A stretch of 64,000 nucleotides of DNA from Megaustenia siamemsis (GCA_032433765.1 JAVIAB010000049.1:24238147-24302146), one strand, 5' to 3'; counted from the stretch's first letter, positions 11,601 through 26,600 are shown. Notes: a model not told the origin generated them from the letters alone. A program made the numbers and translations.

Positions 11601-14600
11601 AACACAGATCCACGTCACTTCTTCAGATGAAAGAGATGGGAGTTAAGATGGGCACAGCCAGAAATGAGAAACTTAGTGGGTGTGTAAGAAGACTTATCAA
11701 CCAACATAGAACTGGAGTCGTCAGTCGCTGGACACTGAAGGAATTGCTGAGGAGGGGATCTGAGCACCTATGGACATGTTCAGAGTGCAATGATGATGAC
11801 CCGCAAATAACTCAAATAACTCAAATGTTGATCTAGTGTCCCCTTCAGTGGATGAAGGTTTTGTAGTCCAAACATTTAGTTATTTTTGTAAAGCTGCAGC
11901 ATTTATGTTAGTTTTATTTATAAGTTATATATTAGTTAATTTTATATAGATTATATACTATATGGCCTTTAGCGTCTTGACAGACGGTAGGTAGTAAGCA
12001 ATCATGATAAGTCAGTAGTTTGGTAAAGCATTAGTGTCTCATACTGGGTGCTGCTTTACTGAACATCTTTTCTCGTGGCTGAATTTGCCAATCTTGGACA
12101 GACAGATCAATCCACAGAACGAGCAAGGTGTACCCGCGGTACCCGGCCTTGTCTCTTTTCTCTTGCACCTTTTGTCTTCTGAATTTGATATCAGCACTGT
12201 CTCGAAAGTTGCTGTGCCACTTTTTATTTTTGCTCTCCATGTGCTACGATCTGTAGCCACATTTTCCCAGTTTCTTTCACTGACAAAAAATTCCCCCAAG
12301 GAAGCCCTGCAAACATCCTTATATTTCAGCAAGGGTCACCCCTTTGGTTTCTTTCCGTCCTTAAGTTCTCCATACAATATTTGTTTGGAAATATACAATT
12401 GTTTGCCATTCTTCTTACATGGCCCAGCCACCATGTGGATTTATAGAAGAAAAGGTACAATTGGATGGAAAGAAAAGTAAACAATTGATGAAGTTTTAAA
12501 ACAACTGAAAATGAAAAGAGAACTACTAAACACAATTAGAACAAGACAAATGAAATTTTTGGAGCATGTTAAAAGACACAACAGCCTATTAAAAGTAATA
12601 TTGGAAGGGAAAATACAAGGTAAAAGAGTGGAATGGTGCTCCATGGTAGCTAACCTTCGATGAGGAGATGGCACCCAATGATGACGATTATTCTAGTATT
12701 CTGTTTATCTATTTTCTTCATTGGCCTCTTGGTCTGGTGTTCGTATTTGTAGGAAACTTGTTTTATAAGATTTAATTTGTTATGTTTTATCACATGCCCA
12801 AACCACTTGATCTATTGTTGCTTTATGTACTCAATATCTGATTCCTTTCCTAGTCTTTTTTTGTAACTCTTCATTTCTAATTTTACCATTCAGGCTGTTT
12901 CCTGCCATGTGTTAATTAATCAGTTTATTTATTATTAATAAGTTTAGTAATAGGATTACAAATAATGCATGAAAAATTCAACTGAAGCAAAGAAAATGCT
13001 ATGTTGTATAAATGATCTCTTTCTTATCAGTCTTGGACAGAATGCATTCACAAGAGCCTATATTAGCTTCTTGAGCCCAGATGACATCTTTATCTTTAGA
13101 GACAGATTTGATGGATATGTCTTTCTGGATGCTAAAGGTATTTTTATAACATCCATATGATAACCTGTACACCAGGCAAACAAATCCTTAAGTAGCCAAG
13201 AGATCTTTCCACATACATTTTTGGAAGTATTCAAATTGAAAATCTTTTATTATTAATCAGCAGTTTGATATATTCATGTACAGTAGACTCTCGATTATCT
13301 AGAAACAGATTGACCAGGAAGCGAATTATCAGAGTCAAAAAAAAAAATCCTCCATTTAAAAATAAATTTATCAGACTAAAACAAATCTATGAGTTCTTCT
13401 AGATTACTTAGAACACCAAGAAGATGAACTCCGTGGAAAAATTAATCCTGAGAAATCTACGCGGCAACATTCGGTGAAAAGCTATTGAAAAGATGAAACA
13501 GAAGAGTAGACTCCCCTATTTCAAGCAGTAATAAATGAAGTCAGCGCTAACTGTTTAAATACCGGACCTACTCTTTCAGTTTCATATATATAGGTAATGA
13601 TTGAACTGGGATTTTTGTTATTAGGGATTTCCTATTCATTCTGGATAATCGAGAGTCTACTGTATTAATATGTTAATTTTAAAAATACACAAATGTGAAA
13701 AAATAAACACCATGTGGAGTATAGCTGCTGATAACATGTAAAATAAACACAAAATTGTATCGAGCAACAATATTCCTCGCCACCGTATCCTTTTGTTGTC
13801 ATGCCATTCTTTTTTTTTTTTTTGAGCTGGACACTGCGATATTAGCTATAGAGTCTAGAAGATCTGTAAAGGTAATCGACAAGGAGTGTTCTTTTAATTT
13901 GCTTCCATACAGATCTGAAGCTGGTGAACAACAGAACATGAAATTTCCAGAATTAAACATGACTTTTGACAATTATAATACAAATAAAAATCAGTATACA
14001 CGGCTGCTCTGTCCACAAGGACATTTACCTGTAGTAGGAAGAATTAAAAAAGACTGAAACTATGATCATAAACAAAGATAACACTCAAAACTTACAAGTG
14101 GATATCAAAGTTGAAGGAATAGACTTGGCGACAGTTCAAAGCTACACTTAACTTGGACATACTATGACCATGTAATGAGAAGAGACAACAAGACAAAATG
14201 TTATATCTTCTCAACAGTTGGCTGTGTTCACCTTCTGTGCGGTTTCGCCTTATGTCTTTTGGCGTGTGCTGAGACTGCTATGATGGGGACTACAGCTACC
14301 TTTCTTTGTTTGGGAGATGAGTTAGTAATTTGGATGATTCCACTGGCACGGGCGGTTGAGCAATTATGGATTTTAATTCGTTTGCAGTGATACCGGGGCC
14401 TTCCATAACCAAAGAACCAAATTCTATGACCAGTGATTAGAAATTTAAAACTGAAATAAACAAAAGAATAGGAATGGCAAAAATCAATTTTAATGCCATG
14501 TAAAATATACTGACATTAAGACAAATAACACTAGGGCTAAAACTAAGAATAGCAAAATGTTATGTCTTCTCAACATTCCTTTATGATGCAGAATTATGGA

Positions 14601-17600
14601 CATTAGACAAGAAAACAGAACAAAAGATTGAAGCTTTTAAAGGTAAAGATAAAGCACGAGACTTGAACCGGCGTCTTAGCACGCAAGTTTTCACCCATAT
14701 ATGCTCGGCCGCCTATCCAGAAATGTTCCGAGATTTCTGAATAGTGTTGCCTCAAGCATCGAAACTCACGATGCGAGTCAACATTCCTCATCTTCCCAGA
14801 GCAATACCCTGGTACCCATTTCTGCCAACGGCTGGGTCGACCGCGGAGGTATTTTTTTTTCCAACCACGAGTACAAATCACACTGCTCCCATCAGGAATC
14901 GAACACAGGTTGTCCGAACGTCGGTAGTCCAGTCGGGTGGTTTTTCCAACTAGGCTACCGAGGCCCCCCCAAAGCTTTTAAAATGTGGATTTATAGAGGA
15001 ATTGGATGAAGAAAAGAAAACAAACCATGAAATCTTAAAACAACTAAAAATGAAAAGAGAACTACTAAACGCAATTCAAAGAAGACAAATGAGATTTTTA
15101 AGGCATGTTAAAAGACACAGCAGCCTACTAAAAGTAATCTTTGAAGGTCTCAAAAGTGGCAGAAGCAGACCAAGACTTAACATGGACGAGAGACATCAAA
15201 AGATGGATAAATGAGCCTATGACAACCTGCACTGTCAAGGCAAGAAACATACGCTCCATGATAGCAAACCTTTGATGCTGAGACGGCATTCAATTATGAT
15301 GAGGAAAAATTAACTTTAAAGTTGCTATGTTGATTTCTTCAATGTGGGCGCACCAAAAATATATTTATTTTTTGGCCACACTAAGATAAAAAAAATATTG
15401 TTATTGCAGTAATACATATCAAATTTCAAATACTCAACTCAAACGATTATCAACACTTACTTATGCATGTGAAAGCTGGAAAACAACTACAGAGATACAG
15501 AGAAAACTAAATGCTTTTGAAGACAAATGCCAAAGAAGAATATGATCTTGTTATCAAGTGGTAGACCTTGCACTGAGCCAGCATTGTATCTCGCTGTCTC
15601 TGTTTTTGGCTAACCACTTAATCTTGACGAGGGTGCTGATGGCTGCTATTGTTGCCTCTTGCTTCAGTGTTCGTTATTCTCAAGGTTGGCCTCTTTTCTT
15701 TTACCCTCTTGTTCCCATTTGAGGGTTTGCTTTGAGATTCTTTTGTTGTCTCTTCTTGTTACATGGCCAACATGTGACCACCTCCTTCTCTTGTTGTCTC
15801 TTCTCGTTACATGGCCAACATACGACCACCTTCTTCTTGTGTTGTCTCTTCTCATCACATGGCCAACATGTGACCACCTTCTTCTCTTGTTGTCTCTTCT
15901 CGTTACATGGCCAACATGTGACCACCTTCTTCTCTTGTTGTCTCTTCTTGTTACATGGCCAACATGTGACCACCTTCTTCTCTTGTTGTCTCTTCTCGTT
16001 ACATGGCCAACATATGACCACCTTCTTCTCTTGTTGTCTCTTCTCGTTACATGGCCAACATACGACCACCTTCTTCTTGTGTTGTCTCTTCTCATCACAT
16101 GGCCAACATGTGACCACCTTCTTCTCTTGTTGTCTCTTCTTGTTACATGGCCAACATATGACCACCTTCTTCTCTTGTTGTCTCTTCTCGTTACATGGCC
16201 AACATATGACCACCTTCTTCTCTTGTTGTCTCTTCTCATCACATGGCTAACACATGTCCACCTTCTTCTCTTGTTGTCTCTTCTCATCACATGGCCAACA
16301 TATGACCACCTTCTTCTCTTGTTGTCTCTTCTCGTTACATGGCCAACATATGACCACCTTCTTCTCTTGTTGTCTCTTCTCATCACATGGCCAACATATG
16401 ACCACCTTCTTCTCTTGTTGTCTCTTCTCATCACATGGCCAACATACGACCACCTTCTTCTTGTGTTGTCTCTTCTCATCACATGGCCAACATATGACCA
16501 CCTTCTTCTCATGTTGTCTCTTCTCATCACATGGCCAATTTATGACCACCTTCTTCTCTTGTTGTCTCTTCTCATCACATGGCCAACATACGACCACCTT
16601 CTTCTCTTGTTGTCTCTTCTCGTTACATGGCCAACATATGACCACCTTCTTCTCATGTTGTCTCTTCTCATCACATGGCTAACACATGACCACCTTCTTC
16701 TCTTGTTGTCTCTTCTCATCACATGGCCAACATATGACCACCTTCTTCTCATGTTGTCTCTTCTCACCACATGGCCAACATATGACCACCTTCTTCTCAT
16801 GTTGTCTCTTCTCATCACATGGCCAACATATGACCACCTTCTTCTCTTGTTGTCTCCTCTCATCACATGGCTAACACATGACCACCTTCTTCTCATGTTG
16901 TCTCTTCTCATCACATGGCCAACATATGACCACCTTCTTCTCATGTTGTCTCTTCTCATCACATGGCCAACATATGACCACCTTCTTCTCATGTTGTCTC
17001 TTCTCATCACATGGCCAACATATGACCACCTTCTTCTCATGTTGTCTCTTCTCATCACATATCTCCATCATACCCAGCCTTTAATGGATACCTGATTTTT
17101 TTCAGGGAAAGTGAAGCAGCACGGGCGTAATACCAACCACATTATTCCAAAAATCATGTGCCGAAGGTCTGTAAAATGTCACTAACACCATATTCCCTAT
17201 ACGCCACTTGGCGTGACGAGGGTACTTTACTTTTTTACTTACATATAAATGAATATAGCGATAGTTGTGCACAGCTGTGGTTGTTTACAAGTTTTCTATC
17301 ATCTTCTTATGACCTAGGTGGAGAGTTTTCTGCCATTGTGGAATTTGCTCCGTTCCAGAAAGTTCCCAAAAAGAAGACAAAGAAATTAGACACCAAAATT
17401 GGTCTCATTGAACAAGGTTTGTCTCTTTGGTTTAGAGTAGTTTCTATTTTTGTTTTCTTATGCTGAAGGAAGTAAGTATTGAAAATATCAATCTTGTTTG
17501 TAGAATTTTAGCCCTAGATTATGATACTGTCATAAAAATTACAGCATCAAAACACAAATTATGTTTGTATATTTAAGTTTTTAACTCTTTCAGGACCAGA

Positions 17601-20600
17601 ACAGGAAACAGGAATTTTCAGATTTGGACCAGATTAATTTTCCTGTTTCCAGAAATTTTACCATATACCTTTTTCATTTGACTACTTCACACAATAATTT
17701 AGATAAATGTGGCATATGTTATATATCACTGGAAAGGGAAATGGATACAGAAAATGAAAATAGCAATATATTTATGATATGTTATTATTTAAAGGAATTG
17801 TTATATTGAAAAAAAAATATTCAAGGTAGATCATTTTAAATTTAAAATATTGTATTTAACTTACCCTTTTCCTCCTTCATATGTGGTGCTATCCATTTGT
17901 CTTGAAATATTACACAACATAATCAAATTCCTCGAAAATACAGTTTATTTGATGAATTTATGTCCACAAATAACAAAATTATGTACATTTTTATAAATGA
18001 TCCCAGAATTAAAAAAATTTCAAATTTGTGTACATCACAACAATATTATTTACTAGTCACGCTTATTACTTTTATTGACACATCTGTACTTATTGTGTGT
18101 GATATTCCCTAAAGCATGTCTTAGCGCACAGATGTGGCTTATCCGGACAACCTGTACAATAATAGCTGCTTCGTTTTCTTACTTTCCGCTGCTCCGAACA
18201 ATGAACACACTGCAGGTCTTTCCCATCAAAATCAATGAGATGGATGGCACCGTCCATGCTGGTATAAACAGGAAGAGCTAGGGAGAGAACTCCCACGAAC
18301 GGAAATCAAGTGTTGGTTGAAATAGAAACGAAAATCAGTGAAAACTAATCAAATATTCAGCTACACCCGAAATATCCGACGTATCGGTGGGTGGTTAGAT
18401 GGATGAATTTCATAGATCCGAAGTCTCGGATAGTAGTCCGAAAAGAGTTAAGATGTATTGACCTTTTCACAGAGATTAAGGTTTGACTATGCACTCGGAA
18501 TTTACTTTAACACTGCATTTGAAGATATAGAGAAAAATTTGTGTAGTGTGTTTGCCATTGTCATGGAAATGGCCAGGGTTCGACCCATATTTTTACCACC
18601 ATGTTTGTTTTGTATTTGGTTTCGTGTAAAGATAATTGTTTTTCTACCATGGCTAGAAAGCAAATTTGTTTTGATGAGGAATTGATGGAGTTTATTTTGA
18701 AGAGTGATAGTGAGGACGAACTTTGATTGTTAAGTTCTGTGAGTGAACATGGTTTTTGATGATATCAACTCAGCCATCAACATCGACTGGAAAGAAAAAA
18801 AGGTAAAGGTGCGAGACTTGAATTACCTTCTTGATACGCGGGTTTTAAACATATGTGGTCAGCCACCTATCCAGAAGTGTCAGAAAACTCCTGTCTAGTG
18901 TCACCTGAAGCATGTACCTCATGAGCAAGGTGCTATTCCTCACCTTCCCATTTCTGGTACCCATTTCTGCCAGTGGCAGGGGTTTCTTTTTTTTTCTTCT
19001 TTTTTTTTTTTCAATCACAAGTACAATTCACACTGTTCCCAGCGGGAATCGAGTACAGATTGTCCAAACGTCAGTAGCTAGTGGGGTGGTTTTCCCAATT
19101 AGGCTACCGAGGCACCCTCAACTGGAAAGGTAGGTAGGAAAATATTTGAGTGTCCAATATCATCTTTATCAGAATCAGATCTGAACGGGACTGGTTGGTC
19201 TCGAGGCAGAGAGGTTGTGGGTTCAAATACTGGCAGCACCAGTTGGGATTTTTATCTATGATTTCTCTCTGTGGCAACCACCCCTGGTCTCAGCAGCGAG
19301 GCCTGGCTTGAAATATCAATTTCTCATTGACAAAAAAAATTGGAGTACCTCCGAAGACGGAGTTATCTGCTTAAGCGGCGAGGGACCCCTGTGCACACGG
19401 CTGTAAGGGATAAATGGATTAACACGCAAAATTCAGTTCCTAGTCTCTACTAGGAACGCCAAAAAAATAAAATAAAATAAAAAATCTGAACTATCTATTG
19501 TCCTTTCGAGCCGAAGAGAAGACGACACAGGGCAGAAATTCTAGACCGTACGTTTGATGATCTTTGTTATTATCATGTGTCAGACTTTGCACAAGATTCG
19601 CATTGTACTTTGCCACACATTTCTGGTCGAGCCTCTCAACAAGAAAGCTGATGCCTGATGTTGATACCGCTTGCCGCAATGTTCTGTTTATCTAGGTCTG
19701 CCTCTTTATCTTTCATCCTGTTATTCGCATTTGAGGGTTTGCTTTGAGATACTTTTGTTGTCTCTTCTACTCAAATAGCCAGTATATGCCCACAGATTCT
19801 CTTATTGTCTCTTCTAATAACATGGCTAACATATGACCACCTTCTTTTGAATATAGGTCAACTTTAAGCCCGGCACATTCATCTTCAGCACGGGTAGATT
19901 TGCTTAACATTTTTTGCTGGGGTAACATCTGTTATTGGCTTAATATTTTTTATTTTTACCTGTCAAAATTACTTGAATGTGTAAAGGTATGTACAAGACT
20001 TGAATCTGCATCTTAGCACACGAGTTTTCACCCATATGTACTTGGCTGCCTATCCAGAAGTGTTCGGAGACTTCTGGATAGTGTCGCTTCAAGCATGGAA
20101 ACTCACGATGTGAGGCGGCATTCACCTTCCAAAAGTACTACCCTGGTACCCATTTCTGCCAGCGGCTGGGTCGACTGCGGGGATATTTTTTTTCCAACCA
20201 TACATACAACTCACTCCCAGTCGGGTTCCAGGCTACCAAAACTCCCTTGAATGTGTGCAAGTGCATATAGTAAAAAAAAGTAAAGTACTCCCGTCACGCC
20301 AAGTGGCGTATAGGGAAAATGGTGTTAGTGACCATAAATTTTACAGACCTTCGGCACATGATTTTTGGGGTAATGTGGTTGGTATTATGCCCGTGCCGCT
20401 TTACTTTCCCAGAAAAAATCCGGTACCCAATAAAGGCTGGGTGAACCGGAAGCCGTTGGTTGGGATTGAAATTCACCTCTTGTCCAAATGCATATAGGAT
20501 CTCCTGTTTTTTGCCATTTTCAGAAAGGGCTGGACACAGGTCTCACCACCCAGAGACCAGGGTCACGCTGTGAAGAAAGCACAGATTCATTTTTAAAACA

Positions 20601-23600
20601 TTTCAACCACTGGTGGTGAGATTTGAACTGAGGACCCTCTCTGTCCAAAGGCCTATGTCTTACCTCTAGACTACCCAGTTATCTGATTAAGTAGTCCAGA
20701 CTATTTTGATTACACTTGTGTGTATAAGAGGTCCTTGTTTTAGTTGCTTGGTTATTGATTCAGTTGCTTGTGAGTTTGAATCAATGCCAGGGCACAAAGA
20801 TAGCTCTCAGCACTGGGGCTGAAAACACCCAATGACTGAAAGCTGGCTGCTTGTGCCAGGGCTAGAATTATCTAGATCCCACGCCGCCTTTTTGTTGTGC
20901 CTTTAGAAACAAACCAGGTGAAGTGAGTGGGTATCAAGAGGGAAGGTAAACTAATCATCATCATGTACCATACCGGTTGGCGTAGGTGATCATGTCCTTT
21001 CACAACCTTCTATCCATCGTACATCGTATAAATTCTGTTGTTGACTGTTTTCCATGTCAAGACACCAAGCTATCCTGTATTTTATTTTTTTGTTGTCTAC
21101 GATCTCTCTTTCTATGTATTTTGCCAGTTATAACCAAGTATTCCAACTTTCCTCTTCTCATGATGAGCCTGAAAAATGTTGATTGTTTCTTTCTGATGTT
21201 TTTTAGAAGCTCCCTTTTTGTATTGGTCTCTTTAAGTATGTCCTCATTGGTCTTTTAGCTATCCAGGGAACTTTCAACATTCTTCTGAGAAATCCCATCT
21301 CTGTGGTCTCTAATCGTCTTTTCATTTGTTTGTCTACTGTCCCTGATTCACTTCCATAGGTCAGAATTGGCTCTTTACAGCACCAATGAACTCTCTTTTT
21401 CACTTCTTTTGACATAGATTTGTTGCATAAAACGTTTTTCATTTTTTGAAATGCTATTTTGGCCTGAATTATTCTGCTTTTTATTTCTATTGTGCATCTT
21501 TCATCTGTATTTTCTCTCTTTGTCAGTTATAACCAAGTTACCTGCATACAGAGTGATTCGATGAGTATGATAACAAAAAGTGGAGGCAGGCTCTGTACGC
21601 ATGCTATGGAAAGAGTCATTGCAGAAGTAAAAAAAATATGAAAGGTCACCTTTGTCTACGTCCCAGAACTTGCGGGAGTACAGGGAAATGAAAGAGTGGA
21701 CAGGTTGGCTAGCTGCGCTATTGTTGACGGTCAGCCAATGGATCGGGCGGACATCATCAATGCCCTCCAAGATGTGGGAAGAGCACAGGACTTCAACAAC
21801 CATGAGTATACATCACTCCTTTGGATGAAAGAGATGGGAATTAAGATGGGCATAGCCAGAAATGAGAAACTTGGTAGGTGTGTAAGAAGACTTATCAACC
21901 AACATAGAACTGGAGTCGTCAGTCACAGGACACTGCGAGACTTGCTGAGGAGGGTGATCTGAGCACCTATGGACATGTTTGGAGTGCAATGATGATGACC
22001 CGCAAATAACTCAGTAACTCACTCTTCTATTTGATGTTATTATTGTGCCCATGTATTTGACGCGTTGCACTTGCTTCACATTTGCAGGTAAACTGGTAGC
22101 CACAAAAAGTTGAGTTTAAAGGCACAAATATTGCTGCTTCTTGTGAACCATCGCAAAAGGCATCTACACCAACTCGTTTTCTGGGTGTATGATAAAGAGG
22201 AGTAAATGTCAGGTGAATGAAAGAAAAAAATCAATGCCATATGTGGCTGAGTGGTCTAGAGGTAGGACCCTGGCCTCCAGACAAGAAGATCCTGGATTTG
22301 ATTCCCACCACAGGCTGTGGAAACAAAATAATAAAAATAAATAAATAAAATCAAATCCAAAGCTTTGGTCTCTGGGTAGTGAGATCCAATGCCTAGCCCT
22401 CTAGGAAAATGGCAAAAACAGTAGACCCGTGTGCATTCTGCATATGTGCCTTGGCAGTTGGAAATTAAAACGAGTAGACCTAAAAAGTGCCGTTGCTCAG
22501 ACAAAATTGAATAGGAAAAATCTACCCAAAATATTAAAACTCTTGACAATAAAAATATGAGAGTACCTCTGTAGTAGGATATCTGCCTGTATGGCGGGGG
22601 ACACCTGAGCACACAGTTGCCAGTGTGAAAAATAGGGAAAAATGATGGTCACGCAAAATTGAGTCCCTCTGGACTTTGCTAGAGATATAAAGCTATCGAG
22701 CGCAAACAAAACAGTGCCATATGATTGTTGATACTGCAAGATTTTGAGAATATCTATGATTTTTTTTTACCAAAATGTTAATATCTATCTATATATTGAC
22801 CTTTCGAGCCGTAGCCGGCACATAGAACATAGACCAAGATACTCCTTCTCTTATCTAAATTTTTGTTCTAGCAGTTTTCAATTCTTTTAAAGATATTTTA
22901 TCAAATCTCACCATTTGTCTCTGTTCTGTGCAAGCAGCTCTATCTCATTGAGGGAGCTGATTTCTGCTGCTCTTGCCTCTCTCATCAATGTTCTTCTCAG
23001 TGTCTCTCTGGGTCTTCCTCTTTTCCTCTTACCTGTTGTTTCCCACATGAGGGCTTGCTTTGCTGTTCGGTTATTATCTCTTCTCATCACATGTCCAACA
23101 TATGACCATTGTCTTTTCTTTATTACTGAAATTACTGGTTGATTGGCAATTTCTCTAATTTCCTCGTTTGTTTTGAATTCGATTTGAAATGTTAATATAC
23201 GAATACATTATTATTTAAGTAAACCTTGGTTCTCTCTGCAGATTCTGATTACAAGAAGTTCCTGGAGACACTCAGTAAGCCAGCAGAAGCCATCCATGTG
23301 TCACTGGATGCCATGGTGGCTGAAGTTGAGACTAAGGAGAGCACATTCGGTCTGGAAGTTAATTTATAAATTTTAATTTTAGAAAATGACTGTTGATCAC
23401 TATAACTTTAACTTACAATACCATAGTAAAAATTACAGTATGAGAACACACATTCTTCAGAATTTGACAATTTGCAGTGTTTAAACACCCCCACACATGT
23501 ACCTTCCTAATTACCACTTCTGGTGATATTTTGTTGGATTCTCCCCTCCCCCACAATTTCATGAGATACAGTCTCAGATAATACAAACAAAAATTCAACA

Positions 23601-26600
23601 ATTTTAAAGAAATCGATATATATATCCTCTCCTCCCCTCTTTTTTATTTTTGCTGTGACCAGGGACATTTCCTCAGTCAATGGCCGGCATCAAACAACCA
23701 TTTGTGACTCGGGAAATGCAGCAAATAATGCTATGAAGTAGCCAAACATACTGATGGAGTTGCGGCGTCCATACTGATAGACATTGTGACGCATCTGACT
23801 ACTGCTGTCAAATTCAGGTCATAAATCGACCTGAGACAGGAAATCCGCATTTTCCTTGTCTGTTCTAGTGTAAACACACAGCCATGTGTCAAAAAGTTCA
23901 AAGAAAACAATATTTATTTATGTTATTATCATTGCCAGCCATGTATGGCTTTTCTACCTTTTGTAATAGTGGCATTGCTGCTGGGAGATGGTTTCCCTTT
24001 TGCTCCTTCTTAGAATGACTAGTGGATTATGTAAAATTATACCACAGACTGGACACACCCATAGTTATTCATTCTCTCTCAATTTTTCAAGAGGTGGTAA
24101 CATGGACATTAGACAAGAAAACAGAACAGGGAATTGAAGGCTTTGAAATATGGATATATAGAAGAATAGGTAGAATTTGATGGAAGGAAAAGAAAACAAA
24201 TGATGAAGTCTTAAAACAACTAAAAATGAAAAGAGAACTACTAAGCACAATTCAAATAAGACAAATGCGATTTTTGGACCATGTTAAAAGACACAACAGC
24301 CTACTAAAAGTAATCCTGGAGGGGAAAATACAAGGTAAAAGAGGCAGAGGCAGACCAAGACTAACATGGACGAGTAACATCAAAAGATGGACAAATCAGC
24401 CTATGACAACCTGCACCATCAAAGCAAGAGACAGAGTGGAATGGTGCTCCATGGTAGCCAACCTTCGTTGCGGAGAAGGCACTCGATGATGATGATGATG
24501 ATGATGATGAACTCATGGTGAGGTTACTATAGCTTACTATTGACATGCTCTTCTAATTTGCCCTCATAATCACCTCATTCTACTTTGACCATAGGAGCCA
24601 ATAGTGCAGTGTGACATACACTTTGACCATAGGAGCCAGTAGTGCAGTGTGACATACACTTTGACCATAGGAGCCAGTAGTGCAGTGTGGCATACACTTT
24701 GACCATAGGAGCCAGTAGTGCAGTGTGGCATACGCTTTGACCATAGGAGCCAGTAGTGCAGTGTAACATATACTTTGACCATAGGAGCCAGTAGTGCAGT
24801 GTAACATACACTTTGACCATAGGAGCCAGTAGTGCAGTGTAACATACACTTTGACCATAGGAGCCAGTAGTGCAGTGTAACATACACTTTGACCATAGGA
24901 GCCAGTAGTGCAGTGTGACATACACTTTGATTGACCATAGGAGCCAGTAGTGCAGTGTAACATACACTTTGACCATAGGAGCCAGTAGTGCAGTGTGACA
25001 TACACTTTGACCATAGGAGCCAGTAGTGCAGTGTAACATACACTTTGACCATAGGAGCCAGTAGTGCAGTGTGACATACACTTCTACTATGTATAGTGAC
25101 ATCTTTACATCTCTCTCTCGTATCACCATCTCATCTCTTATCCCTCTGCCTACTTCTCCTTCACTTACCAGTCCTTATCATCCTAGATGTAGTAGCATTA
25201 ATCTGTGCCACATCATTTGTTATAGTTTTCCTTGTTCTCTGAAGAAGGCCGCATGTAGGCTGAAACTTTAGTATTCTGTTGTGTTCCTTTTTTGTAAAGC
25301 TGTCACCATACCTTGTAGGAGTGTATGTTAAACCCCACTACTGGCTCCTTGCTACCAGCTTTACCGCAACACTGCATTTATTTGCCTGTTCCCTACTATT
25401 ACCAAACCTGGTTCCAGGAATCTCATATTAATTACTCTGTCAGAGCATTTACTGAGGAACTGCTCTCTTTCTCTCTTTCACAAGTTCTGACATGATTTTT
25501 TAGTTTCACATAAAGAAAACCTACCAGTTTATGGCTGTACATTCCTGAGTGATCAGGACTTGAGCTGTCTGATTGTTTCTTTATTCCTTTCTTCACAGCA
25601 AAACATGGCTCATCCAAAGTAACTACCCCACTGTTGGACTATCTGAGGAAAAGAAGAGAAGAGAGGAAGCTGAATATAGCTGTAAGTAATGTGATGTTTA
25701 GCTGCAAATTTTGATAAATAATCCCACATATGTATATGGGGATTAGCAATCAAACAAAAAATAAATAAGTACTACTCAATCTGTGTCCAGGACTTTGTCT
25801 GTGGTTGTAAATAATATATCAATCGACCTTTTGAGCCGTAGTCAGCCTATAGGGCATAGACTCAGATACAATTTCCCAGTAAATAATAATAAAAAAAAAA
25901 GTAAAGTACCCCCGTCACGCCAAGTGGCGTATAGGGAATATAGTGTTAGTGGCCATAAATTTTACAGACTTTCGGCACATGATTTTCGGGGTAATGTGGT
26001 CGGTATTACACCCGTGCCGCTTTACTTTCCCAGAAAAAAATCCGGTACCCATTAAAGGCTGGGTGAACTGGAAGCCGTCGGTTTGGGATCGAACCCTACC
26101 TCTTGTCCTTTGTAGTCCAGTTCACTAACCACTGAGCTATCGTGGCTTCTCTGTAAATAATACTGGACTAATAAAACCACTGCCGAAAATTTGCTCAGTT
26201 CATGCCTTAAAAATGAAGTTGACAATATATAGCCTTTGGCATCCAAACAGATAGTTGGTAGCAAGCAGTCATGAATAGTCAGTAGTTTGGTCATATATTA
26301 TTGTCTTATGTTGGATGCTGTGTTATTGAGCAGCTTCTCTCATGGCTCAATCAGCCAATCTCAACAATTGTAGAATGAACTAGGTGCATTTGTGGTGCCT
26401 GGCCTCATCTTGTGTCTTCTGATTTTGGCATCAACACTTCCTCAAATGTTGCTGTGCCATTTTTATTTTTGTTCTTTAAGTGCTATAATCTGACGCCCGA
26501 CTTTCACAGTTTCTTTCACTAAAAGAGAATTCACTCAAAGAAGTCCTCAAACATCCTTATATCACAGCACTGGTCTGCTCTTAAGTCTCTTCCTGTTCCC

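Larger units (their letters stand above)
10130..11850 (+). mobile_element. I-like LINE (family L5) with RT and RNase H remnants
   Basis: Contains a broken reverse transcriptase (10189-10915) followed by an RNase H region (11310-11815). RT plus RNase H in this order is typical of the I superfamily of non-LTR elements. Several frameshifts and lost segments make it inactive. Related fragments: 835-1045 (-), 5730-6118 (-), 14213-14408 (-), 21535-22012 (+) and 61925-62860 (-). Confidence 0.85.
13756..15310 (+). mobile_element. LINE copy (family L4) interrupted by two other elements
   Basis: RT-like coding debris (DKECSFNLLPY, QSYTYLGHTM-like, then FLYDAELWTLDKK) continues through a C-terminal region (LKMKRELLNAIQRRQMRFL, TWTRDIKRW). 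It is interrupted by an L5 fragment (14213-14408) and a SINE A (14642-14971). The end near 15305 is a short ATGATGA tail. Many frameshifts. Confidence 0.82.

Noticed and set aside
13281..13662. A large hairpin as a microRNA precursor
   Set aside because: The inverted ends are transposon termini with TA duplication; the interior is not complementary.
15659..17095. A 478-codon open frame with LLLLSLLVTWPTYDH-like repeats, and long frames on the other strand
   Set aside because: Artefact of a 48-bp repeat without stops in several frames; the unit derives from LINE sequence on the opposite strand and there is no gene context.
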